64,000 nucleotides of DNA from the NCBI GenBank assembly GCA_036825615.1, contig DAISXY010000009.1, forward strand, positions 111,260-175,259, given 5' to 3'. A program made the translations under genes and the position numbers. Positions 63,420 to 64,000 of the stretch are shown here, in pieces (positions within the stretch are counted from its first letter, which is position 1; the number at the start of each line of letters is the position of its first letter). The stretch is from JAICXG01 sp036825615. GTDB taxonomy: Bacteria > Verrucomicrobiota > Verrucomicrobiia > Chthoniobacterales > UBA10450. Under the pieces are notes generated by a model. The model was not told the origin of the DNA. It saw nothing but the letters and a program-made list of their open reading frames with translations, and made no database searches.

Positions 63420-63543
63420 GCCTAACGAGAAAGAAGTGAGCTGCCGCCACCGGGAGCGAGCGCGGCTCGAAGTGAAGAGGTTTTAGTCATCTGAAAACAT
63501 GGTCGTACGCCGGGTGGCGGTCAGCTCCACTGACTGGTTAGGT
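63420..63543 (-). other. attC-like recombination site 2
   Basis: 124 bp bounded by GCCTAAC and GTTAGGT. Arms GAGCTGCCGCCACC and GAGCTGACCGCCACCC pair with one bulged base. Nearly identical to site 3 at 63830-63953 apart from a few changes. Translated in one minus frame it gives a NQSVELTATRRTTMFS tail. Confidence 0.88.
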
Positions 63544-63829
63544 GGTGGACGTTGCTGCAGGACAAAGCTGGAGCAATGGTGCTCGGAGGAATCACGGCAA
63601 TCGGAATGCACGTCAGCATCGAACCAGAACTCTGGACAAGCGCAAGCCATCTCTCTGCGGGTGGCGCGAAAAGAATCCGAGGCGGATCGTGACTGATCCG
63701 CCCGCGCCCTCGCTGCCCATCGTTCCCCCTCGAACCGCTCGAGCCAATCGGGGAGGAAACAACACTGACTCGTTGCGGCCAACTCTGGCATAGGAGAGAA
63801 ACATGGCTACAAACGAACGTAGCAAAACC
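63544..63829. other. 286-bp cassette with no confident gene
   Basis: Lies between attC sites 2 and 3. A minus-strand frame (63791 to 63483, 102 aa) would run into attC 2, and shorter plus-strand frames overlap it. None has a recognisable domain. Cassettes without a clear ORF are common in integron arrays. Confidence 0.6.
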
Positions 63830-63953
63830 ACCTAACGAGACAGAAGTGAGCTGCCGCCACCGAGGGCGAGCGTTGCTCGAAGTGAAGAGGTTTTAGTCAT
63901 CTGAAAAAATGGTCGTACGCCGGGTGGCGGTCAGCTCCACTGATTGGTTAGGT
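63830..63953 (-). other. attC-like recombination site 3
   Basis: 124 bp bounded by ACCTAAC and GTTAGGT, almost the same sequence as site 2. Belongs to a cassette that continues past the window edge. Confidence 0.88.
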
Positions 63954-64000
63954 GGTGGACGTTGCTGCAGGACAAAGGTGGAGCAAAGGCGCGCGGAGGA
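63954..64000. other. start of a further cassette, cut by window edge
   Basis: 47 bp nearly identical to the sequence after attC 2 (63544-63590), with only a few mismatches. This suggests at least two tandem cassettes with the same end sequence. Confidence 0.7.

Noticed and set aside
1..64000. rRNA, tRNA, riboswitch or origin of replication
   Set aside because: None recognised by eye on either strand; I could not run a covariance-model search, so small RNAs may be missed.

Overview
The window looks like a chromosomal segment of a free-living member of the Verrucomicrobiota, most likely a soil or freshwater Spartobacteria/Chthoniobacterales-type organism. This is inferred from the gene families and not from a marker gene. 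The basis is an exosortase, PEP-CTERM proteins built of autotransporter-associated beta-strand repeats, a TIGR02597-type protein, four-helix-bundle (S23-type) proteins, and many purine-rich low-complexity repeats that run into genes. GC is moderately high and most genes use GC-rich third positions. I saw no rRNA, tRNA, CRISPR array or transposase.

Layout. 1-4.6 kb: the N-terminal part of a carbamoyltransferase (cut by the left edge), a small conserved protein, two decayed genes and a WecG/TagA/CpsF glycosyltransferase. 4.8-9.1 kb: an exosortase fused to an EpsI-like domain, S23-type four-helix-bundle genes (intact and broken) and a membrane-anchored TPR protein, all threaded with purine-rich repeats. 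9.5-24.5 kb: a surface-protein locus. Four related small membrane peptides (M-x-PK-x-DPYAT-x-RGR) sit beside a 1876-aa PEP-CTERM beta-strand-repeat protein, a 1787-aa beta-helix/Calx-beta/YDG/MBG protein, a second PEP-CTERM protein and a TIGR02597-like protein. The last three are joined by ATGA stop/start overlaps. The exosortase is the obvious candidate to process the PEP-CTERM proteins.

24.7-36.4 kb: a small membrane protein, a lipoprotein, inositol-phosphate synthase, an efflux operon (two TolC-like proteins, a membrane-fusion protein and an FtsX/MacB-like permease without an ATPase), UDP-glucuronate decarboxylase, a CPA2 antiporter and a flavin-dependent oxidoreductase. 36.7-50.8 kb: redox and metabolic genes. 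They are a cupin, cytochrome oxidase subunits III and IV, a sensory-rhodopsin-transducer-like protein, a TPP-dependent (pyruvate-oxidase-like) enzyme, an enolase-superfamily enzyme, an internally duplicated membrane protein, gluconate-dehydrogenase-like subunits, a large FAD/Fe-S oxidase, an SDR and a VKOR-like protein. Two copies of a 150-bp inverted-repeat element lie here. 51-56.4 kb: a Q/R-rich peptidoglycan-binding protein with a clear terminator, a transglutaminase-like protein, a 49-bp tandem repeat, a methyltransferase and an acyl-CoA (glutaryl-CoA-like) dehydrogenase. 56.7-62.1 kb: four exported FG-GAP/VCBS and YVTN beta-propeller proteins.

62.3-64 kb: the end of an integron-type gene-cassette array. 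Three attC-like sites of about 124 bp separate cassettes whose recognisable genes read leftward, so any integrase/attI should lie beyond the right edge. The two outermost sites and the start of the sequence after each are nearly identical, which points to recent cassette duplication. The octamer TCGTTAGG/CCTAACGA, which forms the outer box of these attC sites, is also strongly over-represented throughout the window, mostly inside genes as Ser-Leu-Gly or Pro-Asn-Asp/Glu codons.
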